From Endozoicomonas sp965232255 (GTDB lineage: Bacteria; Pseudomonadota; Gammaproteobacteria; Pseudomonadales; Endozoicomonadaceae): a stretch of DNA of 64,000 bases. A program made the translations under genes and the position numbers. Shown piece after piece: positions 50,187 to 59,147 of the stretch. The notes beneath the pieces are model-generated. The model was not told the origin of the DNA. It did not search any database and saw only the letters and a program-made list of their open reading frames with translations. The stretch lies in NCBI GenBank assembly GCA_965232255.1, contig OZ246962.1, positions 3,286,001-3,350,000 of the forward strand, written 5' to 3'. Position 1 is the stretch's first letter. Every line of letters starts with the position of its first letter.

Positions 50187-51374
50187 ATGAAAACCATGAC
50201 CGCCAGCAAAATAAGTTCTGATGTTATACGCTCGTTGATGACCGATGATCATAATCATGGCATCGATTTCAATGAGACAGCGTCTATTTTAATAAAATCT
50301 TTTGGCGTAAGTGGGTCTGATTTAAATTACTTGCCGCACACGGTAAAAGCACTACTGACCAATAACATAGAACCATTAATTCGTTATCGTCCCATCTACC
50401 AACGGTTAAACAGTAATGAGCAGATACTGGTTCGCATTGCTGAGCTGATCGGTACAGCCAATTGGATATATAGCCAAAAGGAGAGTAAATCCCATGTCAA
50501 ACGTTTGCTACAGGATCTGTTTGCCAACATTGATATGGGCGATGAAAAATTTGATATAGACCAATACGAAGAGATTATTTTTGAACGATTCAAATCAAGA
50601 CTGGTAAAAATGTACAACAAAATGGCCAAAAACCTGGTAGAGATGAAGCTTGATAACCCACTAAATGGGGAACAAGAAATATGTCGCTGTCTGGGTGACA
50701 AGTTTAATACTATTTTTACCACAACCCGAACATTCAAATACAATCGGTATGATTTTGCTACCGCATTCCAATGGATAAAAAAAGGCGTTTCCATTGCAAC
50801 AACAAAAAACAATCATGCCTCCCTGGCGGATATTATGATTGATACAATTCGATACTTTGTCAGCGATCAATGTAAATCAGCATTGAGTGAGGGTGAGGCT
50901 TACGCCATCATTAACCGCATTTATGGCTGGGTGGAAGCTTATCATACCCAGGGAAAACATACCTACGACACCCAGGATGTTGAATTTAATCCGGAAGCAT
51001 TGAAGTCACTCATTGCCACCCTGTCGGTGGTTAACCAGGTTACCCATACCCTGACTGACTATTACAGTGTGCCGTGCGTGATTCGTATGTTGCAGCGCGT
51101 TACCAGAGGTGATCGAGTGTGGGCAGCCAAGCCTTTAAACAGCGCTACCGTATACGACAACTCGATAGTGGAACAGCTGGCTACTTATTGGTTGTTCAAA
51201 GCACTCATTGAGGCTCACATCGCCAGTAAAAGCAAGAGAGTGACCGAGTTGAGAACCGCTATAAGAACCGAAGAAATTCCTGTTGCCAGCATGAGTGACG
51301 CAATCAAGTCAGCCCTGTTTAGCAAAGGTCAGGATAGCAATCTGTTACTCATGAGATTGGCTACCAATATTTAA
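50187..51374 (+). CDS. 395-residue AT-rich orphan
   Basis: I do not recognise this protein. It is soluble and mostly alpha-helical, with no signal peptide or membrane helix, and a few charged helices (for example about residues 85-130). Lys/Asn/Ile-rich codons and AT content set it apart from dbpA next door and suggest recent transfer. The AGGGAG site gives a firm start. It is followed immediately by a hexanucleotide repeat. It lies at the right end of the IS-rich accessory block, so an effector or IS-block cargo role is possible but unsupported. Confidence 0.8.
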   Translation: MKTMTASKISSDVIRSLMTDDHNHGIDFNETASILIKSFGVSGSDLNYLPHTVKALLTNNIEPLIRYRPIYQRLNSNEQILVRIAELIGTANWIYSQKESKSHVKRLLQDLFANIDMGDEKFDIDQYEEIIFERFKSRLVKMYNKMAKNLVEMKLDNPLNGEQEICRCLGDKFNTIFTTTRTFKYNRYDFATAFQWIKKGVSIATTKNNHASLADIMIDTIRYFVSDQCKSALSEGEAYAIINRIYGWVEAYHTQGKHTYDTQDVEFNPEALKSLIATLSVVNQVTHTLTDYYSVPCVIRMLQRVTRGDRVWAAKPLNSATVYDNSIVEQLATYWLFKALIEAHIASKSKRVTELRTAIRTEEIPVASMSDAIKSALFSKGQDSNLLLMRLATNI

Positions 51375-51725
<351 letters not shown>

Positions 51726-53114
51726 ATGCCCACTTCAACGACTGCCGCTTCTTTTGCCAGTCTGGATCTGCCTGGTGCCCTTCTGGACAACTTGGGCAGC
51801 CTTGGCTACCAGAGCATGACGCCGATTCAGCAGCAAAGCCTGCCCAGGATACTTGCCGGTCATGATGTAATCGCACGGGCCAAGACCGGCAGCGGTAAAA
51901 CCGTCGCCTTTGCTATTGGTCTGATCCTGAAGCTGCAGCAACGGGATTTCGGCTGTCAGGCCCTGGTGCTATGTCCGACCCGGGAGCTGGCCACTCAGGT
52001 GGCGGTGGAAATTCGTCGGCTGGTTCGTTATCAGCAAAACATTAAAGTGGTGACGTTGTGTGGCGGCCAGCCCATTGGTCCGCAAATTGGCTCATTGGCC
52101 CACGGTGCCCACGTCGTGGTGGGCACGCCGGGACGAGTGCAGGATCACCTGCGTAAGGGAACCTTATCACTGGCCAGAGTTAACACACTGGTGCTTGATG
52201 AAGCCGACCGTATGCTGGATATGGGCTTTATTGACGCCATTGAACAGATCATCAGCCATCTGCCAGAGCAACGACAAACCCTGCTTTTTTCCGCCACCTA
52301 CCCTGCTGGCATTCAAAGCCTGAGCGAGCGTTTCCAGCAGCAGCCCGTAACGGTGACCGTCGAGCACACGCACAGTCATGAGCAGATTGAACAGCGTTTT
52401 TACCATGCCGAAGCAGCCGACAAGCCAGCCATGCTGATCCGGCTACTGCAACACTATAACCCGCAATCCACGGTCATTTTCTGCAATACCAAACAGAGCT
52501 GCAAAGAGGTAGCCACCGGACTTTACGAGGCCGGATATCGCCCCGTAGTATTGCACGGCGATATGGAACAAAAGGAGCGCGACCAAATGCTGGTGCGCTT
52601 TGCCAATCAAAGCGCCACGTTGCTATTGGCCACCGATGTGGCGGCTCGCGGGCTGGATATTGCCAACCTTGCAGCGGTGATCAATTATGACCTGAGCCGT
52701 GACCCGCAAGTGCATGTGCATCGCATTGGACGTACCGGCCGGGCGGGTCAACAAGGCCTGGCGCTAAGCCTGCACACCCGGCGCGAACAGTACAAGCTTG
52801 ATGCCATTTGCGACTACCTGAAAACCCCGTTGGTGTTTGGTGATCCGGCACTGCTCGGCGGCAGTCGAGAGCCGCGCCCTGCGCCGATGGTCACGCTGGC
52901 CATTGATGGGGGACGCAAAAACAAGATACGCCCCGGTGATATTCTCGGTGCCCTGACCGGCGATGCCGGCATTGGTGGCGATCAGGTGGGGAAAATCAAT
53001 ATTTTTGATTTTGTCGCTTACGTGGCCGTGCGCCGGGAAAGTGCACGCGCAGCGCTTAACTGTCTGGAGCGCGGCAAGATCAAGGGACGTACATTTAAAG
53101 TGCGGCGGCTGTGA
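51726..53114 (+). CDS. dbpA: DEAD-box RNA helicase DbpA
   Basis: DbpA remodels 23S rRNA around helix 92 during 50S assembly. The 462-residue protein has the Q motif region, Walker A AKTGSGKT, DEADRM, SAT, and HRIGRTGRAG, then the DbpA-type RNA-binding domain with KIRPGDILGALTG, KINIFDFVAYVAV and GRTFKVRRL, which separates DbpA from other DEAD-box helicases. I start at ATG 51726; the TTG two codons earlier is less likely. Confidence 0.96.
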   Translation: MPTSTTAASFASLDLPGALLDNLGSLGYQSMTPIQQQSLPRILAGHDVIARAKTGSGKTVAFAIGLILKLQQRDFGCQALVLCPTRELATQVAVEIRRLVRYQQNIKVVTLCGGQPIGPQIGSLAHGAHVVVGTPGRVQDHLRKGTLSLARVNTLVLDEADRMLDMGFIDAIEQIISHLPEQRQTLLFSATYPAGIQSLSERFQQQPVTVTVEHTHSHEQIEQRFYHAEAADKPAMLIRLLQHYNPQSTVIFCNTKQSCKEVATGLYEAGYRPVVLHGDMEQKERDQMLVRFANQSATLLLATDVAARGLDIANLAAVINYDLSRDPQVHVHRIGRTGRAGQQGLALSLHTRREQYKLDAICDYLKTPLVFGDPALLGGSREPRPAPMVTLAIDGGRKNKIRPGDILGALTGDAGIGGDQVGKINIFDFVAYVAVRRESARAALNCLERGKIKGRTFKVRRL

Positions 53115-53317
53115 TTGGAGAGTAATGAGAGGCGCGTAATGGCGCGTAATGGTGACACGGCGTAACCGGGTTATACCGCAGAAATACTACTCCGCAGCAA
53201 TGCAGGGACGCCCTGCCCCACGCACTGTCTCAGTGGAGCCGGGGAACTATCTTTGCAGTACCGGACTCAAAGTGAACAGGTTTATTCATGCAGCGTGTTT
53301 ACGACAGGAATTGAGTC

Positions 53318-54193
53318 ATGCACAGTGTTTCGTCAGGTTCACCATCGGTTCCCAGCGTGGGGAGCCCGACTCATAATCCGCCCGGTTCTGATTCCAGAGA
53401 GCGTGTGAGGCGCTCTTCCACCGGCAGCTACAGTCTCCCCAGTGATTCCGCGCCCAGCTCCCGGATTCCCAGCCGAGCTGACTCTCCTGTTGTAAGTTCG
53501 CCTGCTAGACGATCGTCCCTTGATGGTTCAGTAAGCAGTGTTGATTCTGCCACTCACACGCCAGGGATCAGGCCACCCAATACTAAACAACCTGATCTGG
53601 ATAATATGGATGTTCAGGAGCTGTCCCAACTGGGTAAAGAACGACTTGATGCCGCCAAAAGTGCCTATAAAAAATACGGTGAGATCAACATCGCTCAACA
53701 AGCTCAGCAAGCGCTCCAGTCTTTTGTTGGAGCCTGTACTGGCAATAACGACGACCGCGCCGCCATGATCGCTGCCCTCAAGGCCGTCACATTGCCCAGC
53801 GGTTCCCCTACTGATCTTTCGGTCGCCATCAAATTTCCCGGCAAGCCAACCGTATCGCTGATTCCACCGGACGACAAACAACTAAGCGATGCCACCCCCG
53901 AAGACATCACCAAGTGGTACAAGATGGCCATGCAAGCGATGGGGAACTGGTCACAGGAAAACGCCAAAACAGCGGATGCCCTGGCGGCAGCCAGACAATT
54001 GCTTGATGATGCGGTCGCCTCCCTCAAGGCAGTCAGGGAAGCCATTGATCGCAAGACCAGGGAGATAACAAAAATGCCTGGCCAAAGCCAGCTGGAAGTG
54101 GAATATCAACGCTTTGTTGACCAAGGCATCACCATTCACTTTGACAGCAATGCCGACTCCATTGAGGCCACTGGTACTCTCAATTCTGCATAG
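53318..54193 (+). CDS. 291-residue orphan with Ser-rich N-terminus
   Basis: Unrecognised. The first 90 residues are Ser/Pro/Arg-rich and disordered, with patches such as RRSSTGSYSLPS that would suit phosphorylation by host kinases. The rest is soluble, with helices at about 95-135 and a coiled-coil-like helix at about 220-255 (AAARQLLDDAVASLKAVREAI). The N-terminus resembles those of the RING protein and the giant protein in composition, a common look for secreted effectors without a Sec signal. AGGAA lies before the ATG. Effector status is inference. Confidence 0.75.
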   Translation: MHSVSSGSPSVPSVGSPTHNPPGSDSRERVRRSSTGSYSLPSDSAPSSRIPSRADSPVVSSPARRSSLDGSVSSVDSATHTPGIRPPNTKQPDLDNMDVQELSQLGKERLDAAKSAYKKYGEINIAQQAQQALQSFVGACTGNNDDRAAMIAALKAVTLPSGSPTDLSVAIKFPGKPTVSLIPPDDKQLSDATPEDITKWYKMAMQAMGNWSQENAKTADALAAARQLLDDAVASLKAVREAIDRKTREITKMPGQSQLEVEYQRFVDQGITIHFDSNADSIEATGTLNSA

Positions 54194-54409
54194 CCGTATC
54201 CTGAAAATCGACGCAGGGTTTTATGCACTGCTGGGCATCTCGGCTCCATGGCGCAGCGCAAAATGGCACAACCACGGTTGCAAATTCCCATAACCCGATG
54301 GTGTATCCCTCACAGCCTCTTCTATAGTGATACTACCTTTTATTGAGTCCAGCGTGTGGCTCAGAACCCCTCATTGAGTCGCCGTTTCGTGGGGTAACAA
54401 GGTTTGACC

Positions 54410-57400
54410 ATGACCTTCTCCATCCGAAAAAAAATCATCTTTTTTACGGTCGTACCGGTCACCCTGCTTTATAACCTGATCTTTGGCATCCACCTCTATT
54501 TTTCCCTCAAACAAGCTACCGATGCTGTGGCCAACGGCCTGATCAAGCAGGTGTGGCACAACGCGGTACGCATTGACAACCATATACAACAGTTGATGGC
54601 TATGACTTCATTTATGGCCGATATGCTCAGCTGGATGCCGGTGACTGATCAAAGCCTGATTCAGCACTTTCTCAGCGACCTGGTACAACACAACCCTTTG
54701 GTGCGAGGTTTCACCTACGCTCGCCTTGGCAGCAGTTTTCGTCATTGGGATGTGTTTCACGCGCATCTTGACGGCAACCAGGTCAAGCTGGACCAGATCG
54801 CTGACACAGGCTTGCTGCCAGCGCAGTTCTGGTGGGCCAGCCAGGCGCAGCAGCACAGCGGCTTCTGGACAGCACCTCGGGGCAGCGCTGAAAAAGGCTG
54901 GACGGTCAGCTACATTGTGCCGGTCTTTCGTGCCGACCATCTGCATGGCTACTTCTGGATGGACCTCAACCTGTCCGACCTGCGCCACCAACTGGTGGAA
55001 AACGCCACAGGCAATGCCAGCTTCTCCATTGTCAACAGCGCCGGCGAGTACCTGCAGACCGACAGCGAGACACCCAGGCGCTATCAACTCAACAGCATTC
55101 ACCAAAGCCAGTTCTATTACGGCTCACCGGGGCTATGGCACGACCTTGAGGAGCTGATTGCCCGTGGTGAGCCGGCTTTTCGCCACAAGTGGGTGCCGGT
55201 ACGGCAAAATGAGTACTGGCTGATGGGTGCGCCGATCAAATCGGCATCGTGGTGGATGATCAGCTATGCGCCGCGGGAGACGGTACTGGCTCCGGTGATT
55301 GATCAGGCCCAGATCAATGCCTTGCTGATGATGCTCTCGCTGTTGCTGATATTTATCTGTGCCAGCCTGGTTTCGGTGCGCATCACCCGACCCATTATCC
55401 GACTGAAACAAGCCATGGACGACTTCACCTATCGCCAGATTGAGCCGGAATTTACCCACGTCAGCCACGATGAAATTGGCAGCTTAACCGCCAGCTTTCA
55501 GCAGCTGGTAAGCAAACTGGCCGACCGCGAGCGGGCGCTGCACCAGGCCAGAACCAGCAATATTGGCCATCTTCTGGAACGCTTGCGTGGTAACTACTTC
55601 TATTTCAATCTCGATCAGGACGGCTGCATCACCCACGTCAGCCCATCCATCGAAGCCATTTTAGGGTACTCACCCACCGTCTTTCACACCCCCCTGATCG
55701 ATTATCTGGCCAACGACGACAGCAAGCGTCGTTTTTGCGAGCAGTTTCGCGCAGCACACCGGGGACGCCTGGGCGACACCTTCGAGCTGGACATCCGACA
55801 CTTGAACGGCAGCGTGCGTCGGCTGGAAATCTTCTGGAGTGATATGGGCGACCAGCGCCAATACCTGGTGGAGGGGTTAGCCAATGATATTACCGATCGG
55901 GTCAGCGATACCAAAAAGTTCAAACTGCTGCTCGATAGCGCGCCGGACGCCACCATTATCGCCACGCCTGAAGGCATTATCGGTATGGCCAACAGTCGCA
56001 CGGAAGATCTGTTCGGCTTTCACCGGGAAGACCTGGTCAATATGCCACTGAGCCTGCTGACGCCACTGGAAAACCGGCCGGGGCATCCACTGCTGGGTGA
56101 TCTTGAGCAGGCCAGCTGGGAGCAGTTGTGCCTGGCCGGCTACGAGTCCCGAGGCGTTGACCGCCGAGGACGAGTATTCCCGGTAGAGATCACCAGTAAT
56201 CCGCTGAGAACCGACGATGGTCTGCTGATCTCCATGGTGGTGCGCGATATCACCGAGCGCAAGCGTATTGAGGATGAGTTGATGCGCGCCAAAGAGGAGG
56301 CGGAACGGGCTAACCTGGCCAAAGGGCTGTTCCTGTCCAACATGAGCCATGAGTTACGCACGCCGCTCAATGGAGTGCTCGGCAATGCCCAGTTGTTGTT
56401 ACGTAACCTGTCACTGTCGTCGGCTCAGCGCAAGGGGCTGACCACCATTGAGGCCAGTGGCCAGCACTTGCTTTCTTTAATCAACGACATTCTTGACTTG
56501 ACCAAAATCGAATCCAGCCAGATTGAATTGCACCCATCGGCGGTCCGGCTGCTGGAATTGCTGCGTGGGGTGCGTAATATCCTGATGGAACGAGCCACCA
56601 GCAAGGGCCTGGATCTGCGTCTGCTGCCCATCGAGCCGTTGCCAGAAATCGTCATGGTGGATGAAATTAAAGTGCGTCAGGTATTGCTCAACCTGCTAAG
56701 CAACGGGGTTAAGTACACCGTCCGGGGCTGGGTGGAGTGTCGGGTGTCGGTGGTGCGCCGGGACATTGTTTTCGAGGTGCGCGACACCGGAGTCGGTATC
56801 GCCCATGAAGATCTGGAAAAGGTATTTGAACCGTTTCGACAAGTTCACCTGGGACTACAAATCGGCGGCTCCGGGCTGGGTCTGGCCATCAGTCGCCGAC
56901 TGGTCACAGCAATGGGCGGTACGTTGGAAGTGACCAGTGAGCCCGGCAAGGGCAGCCGGTTTGTCTTTACCTTGCCGCTGGTGCGCGGCAGCTTTGAAGC
57001 ACTCAAAGCACATCAGCGCCTGTTGCCGGGCTCTATTTATGTCCATTTGCAAGAACGATTCAAGGGTATTCGGGTACTGGTAGTGGACGACGTAGAGAGC
57101 AACCGGGAGATGATGGCTGGCCTACTGAGTTCTGCTGGCTTCCGGGTGGATATCGCTGCTAACGGTTTGCAGGCACTGGAGGCAGTCAAGCAAATCAACT
57201 TTGACCTGATCCTGATGGACATCTCCATGCCAGTGATGGATGGCGTGTCCGCCATTGGCCAGATTCGTAAGCTACCCAAGGTGGGATTGCCCCGACAGAC
57301 CAACCTGAAGGCCGTAGCCGTCACTGCCAGCGTCAGCCATGAGGCGCGCGAGCGCCTGTTAAGTCAGGGGTTCGATGAGTACATTGGCAAACCTCTGGAC

Positions 57401-57715
57401 GCCGGGCTGATGTTCGACAAAATCCGCTGTCTGCTCGGGGTGGAATTCGTCACTGCCTCGCCGCAGCCGGACTGGAATGAAGACGCCCTGCTGCAGCGAC
57501 TGAAAAGCCAACAGATGGCGGAGTTTGTTAATGCTATTATCTCTGCCTACGAACAGGGCGATTTGCAGTGTCTTGAGCAGACACTACACACCTTTGTCCG
57601 CGACTCCGGACTGACCGATGTGGTTGGTTTTTTGCTGGCACTGACGGCAGATATGGACATTGCCCGACTGGAGAATTTTATCGGGCAGTTACGTGAAGAC
57701 GGCGGTAGGAAATAA
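54410..57715 (+). CDS. hybrid sensor histidine kinase with two PAS domains
   Basis: The 1101-residue inner-membrane kinase has an N-terminal helix (about residues 10-35), a periplasmic Cache-like sensor (about 40-300), a second helix (about 303-325), HAMP, two PAS domains (about 395-495 and 505-625), HisKA with NMSHELRTPLNG (His647), HATPase with NLLSNGVKYT, DTGVGI and GSGLGLAISRR, and a receiver domain (Asp937 in LILMDISMP). It is a multi-step phosphorelay kinase, but the final HPt output is not obvious; the last 90 residues may be an HPt-like helical tail. No response regulator is adjacent. Signal unknown. Confidence 0.94.
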   Translation: MTFSIRKKIIFFTVVPVTLLYNLIFGIHLYFSLKQATDAVANGLIKQVWHNAVRIDNHIQQLMAMTSFMADMLSWMPVTDQSLIQHFLSDLVQHNPLVRGFTYARLGSSFRHWDVFHAHLDGNQVKLDQIADTGLLPAQFWWASQAQQHSGFWTAPRGSAEKGWTVSYIVPVFRADHLHGYFWMDLNLSDLRHQLVENATGNASFSIVNSAGEYLQTDSETPRRYQLNSIHQSQFYYGSPGLWHDLEELIARGEPAFRHKWVPVRQNEYWLMGAPIKSASWWMISYAPRETVLAPVIDQAQINALLMMLSLLLIFICASLVSVRITRPIIRLKQAMDDFTYRQIEPEFTHVSHDEIGSLTASFQQLVSKLADRERALHQARTSNIGHLLERLRGNYFYFNLDQDGCITHVSPSIEAILGYSPTVFHTPLIDYLANDDSKRRFCEQFRAAHRGRLGDTFELDIRHLNGSVRRLEIFWSDMGDQRQYLVEGLANDITDRVSDTKKFKLLLDSAPDATIIATPEGIIGMANSRTEDLFGFHREDLVNMPLSLLTPLENRPGHPLLGDLEQASWEQLCLAGYESRGVDRRGRVFPVEITSNPLRTDDGLLISMVVRDITERKRIEDELMRAKEEAERANLAKGLFLSNMSHELRTPLNGVLGNAQLLLRNLSLSSAQRKGLTTIEASGQHLLSLINDILDLTKIESSQIELHPSAVRLLELLRGVRNILMERATSKGLDLRLLPIEPLPEIVMVDEIKVRQVLLNLLSNGVKYTVRGWVECRVSVVRRDIVFEVRDTGVGIAHEDLEKVFEPFRQVHLGLQIGGSGLGLAISRRLVTAMGGTLEVTSEPGKGSRFVFTLPLVRGSFEALKAHQRLLPGSIYVHLQERFKGIRVLVVDDVESNREMMAGLLSSAGFRVDIAANGLQALEAVKQINFDLILMDISMPVMDGVSAIGQIRKLPKVGLPRQTNLKAVAVTASVSHEARERLLSQGFDEYIGKPLDAGLMFDKIRCLLGVEFVTASPQPDWNEDALLQRLKSQQMAEFVNAIISAYEQGDLQCLEQTLHTFVRDSGLTDVVGFLLALTADMDIARLENFIGQLREDGGRK

Positions 57716-57764
57716 GCTCAAAAGTCCATGTTGTCATCAGGACTACAAAGAGGAGATGGCCGGG

Positions 57765-58265
57765 TCAACCTTTTTTCTTGCACACCATCCAGTAGTCTAA
57801 CAACCCCATAAACAAGGCTGAGGCGACAAAGGTCAGGTGGATCAACACAGTCCACATTAACTTGTCATTGGGAATATTTTCCAGATTCATAAAGATCTTA
57901 AGCAAATGGATAGACGAGATAGCAACGATGGAGGCAGCAACCTTGGCCTTCAGTGAGTTAACATCCATTTTGCCCAACCAACTCAGTTTTTTCGGCTCCT
58001 CATCCAGGTCCATCCGCGAGACATAATTTTCATAGCCAGCATACATAACCATTACAATCATGCCGCCTACCAGGGCAACATCAACCAGCGTCAGTACCTT
58101 CAGGATTACCTCTGTCTCACGCATTATGAAAACGTTGAGCAGCATATTAAGCACGCTCTGACAGAACTTGAACAGTAAAGTGAGTAGAACAAAACTCAAC
58201 CCGATGAAAACCGGAGCAAGTAGCCAGCGTGCTGTGTAGAGTACCTTTTCGAACAGTTTTTCCAT
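57765..58265 (-). CDS. yqhA: YqhA/UPF0114 membrane protein
   Basis: A 166-residue inner-membrane protein matching E. coli YqhA closely: the start MEKLFEKVLYTARWLLAP, the helix with DVALVGGMIVMVMYAGYENYVS, WLGKMD, and KVAASIVAISSIHLLK. It has four helices. The function of the family is not known. I use ATG 58265; the longer frame to 58319 adds 18 residues absent from the family. Confidence 0.93.
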   Translation of the reverse strand: MEKLFEKVLYTARWLLAPVFIGLSFVLLTLLFKFCQSVLNMLLNVFIMRETEVILKVLTLVDVALVGGMIVMVMYAGYENYVSRMDLDEEPKKLSWLGKMDVNSLKAKVAASIVAISSIHLLKIFMNLENIPNDKLMWTVLIHLTFVASALFMGLLDYWMVCKKKG

Positions 58266-58454
58266 AAAAAAGCCCGGACGGTCAGCAAGAATTGAAAAAT
58301 TTTTACATGATTCCGGCAAAACTTCGACTTGCGGAATTTACTGCAAAATCAGATGTTGCCCACCAGTTCAGCACCAGCATGTCAGAGGCTCAGTAAAGCC
58401 AGCAACGATGGCCAGAAACATTATCATAAATCCTGATTTATCAATGCATTACAG

Positions 58455-58937
58455 CTAACCGCAGCATTTTTTGTATTTCTTGCCGCTGCCACAAGGGCAC
58501 GGATCATTGCGCCCGACAGTCGCCGTATTAGCCAATGGCATATTGGCAAAGACAAAATACCAGCGGCCAGCGATTTTGCTAAAAGAAGAGCGTTCATGAT
58601 GAACTTTTTCTGCACTGGATGATTCAGAGTCTTTAAACCAGGCACGAAACTCGACCACGCCATGCTGATCGGTGGCAGTACCGGCTTCGCTGGTAATAAT
58701 TTCCAGCCTGAGCCAATCGGTGCCAGCCGGTTGTTGATACAGCCCTTGCTGTCGGGCGCGTGTCTGTTGTCCGGGGTGGGTGGTGGCCAGCAGGTAAGCA
58801 ACGTTGTTCTGTTGATAAGCACAGTAGCGTGAACGCATTAACGTTTCAGCAGTGGGCGCAGGCTGCCCGGCAATAAACGGGCGACAACACTCATTCAGGG
58901 TTTTGCCTGAACCGCAAGGACAGAAATCTTCGGGCAT
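58455..58937 (-). CDS. ychJ: YchJ/UPF0225 SEC-C zinc-binding protein
   Basis: A 160-residue YchJ-family protein. SEC-C zinc motifs occur at both ends: CPCGSGKTLNECC near residue 6 and CPCGSGKKYKKCC at the C-terminus, with the YchJ core (LMRSRYCAY, and EFRAWF) between. SEC-C motifs bind zinc and often protein or RNA partners; the YchJ role is unknown. ATG 58937 gives the family's usual start. It is divergent from dinG, and its 5' region has a 9-bp tandem repeat. Confidence 0.92.
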   Translation of the reverse strand: MPEDFCPCGSGKTLNECCRPFIAGQPAPTAETLMRSRYCAYQQNNVAYLLATTHPGQQTRARQQGLYQQPAGTDWLRLEIITSEAGTATDQHGVVEFRAWFKDSESSSAEKVHHERSSFSKIAGRWYFVFANMPLANTATVGRNDPCPCGSGKKYKKCCG

Positions 58938-58945
58938 GGGGTTAC

Positions 58946-58972
58946 TCGGATAATTCGGATAATTCGGATAAT
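58946..58972. repeat. 9-bp tandem repeat upstream of ychJ
   Basis: Three perfect TCGGATAAT units end nine bases from the ychJ ATG, within its ribosome-site region. Copy-number change could alter ychJ expression. The repeat lies about 180 bases upstream of the dinG start on the other strand. Confidence 0.9.
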
Positions 58973-59147
58973 AAAATGATCGCGCAATGGTAACGTTGCC
59001 CAGGGCTTTCGCAAAGTCCGCAATAAACTTGTGCCAGCCCATGCAGCCGTGGCAACTACGGCTGTGCAGCCCGGGCAAATCCGATACAATTCAGCCACCG
59101 CCCGACAGCCTCGACTGTCCTGCAATTTGACCAGAGCGATTGGCATT

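Noticed and set aside
59104..59119. GACAG-N6-CTGTC as a LexA box for dinG
   Set aside because: The half-sites are in the wrong order and spacing for CTGT-N8-ACAG.
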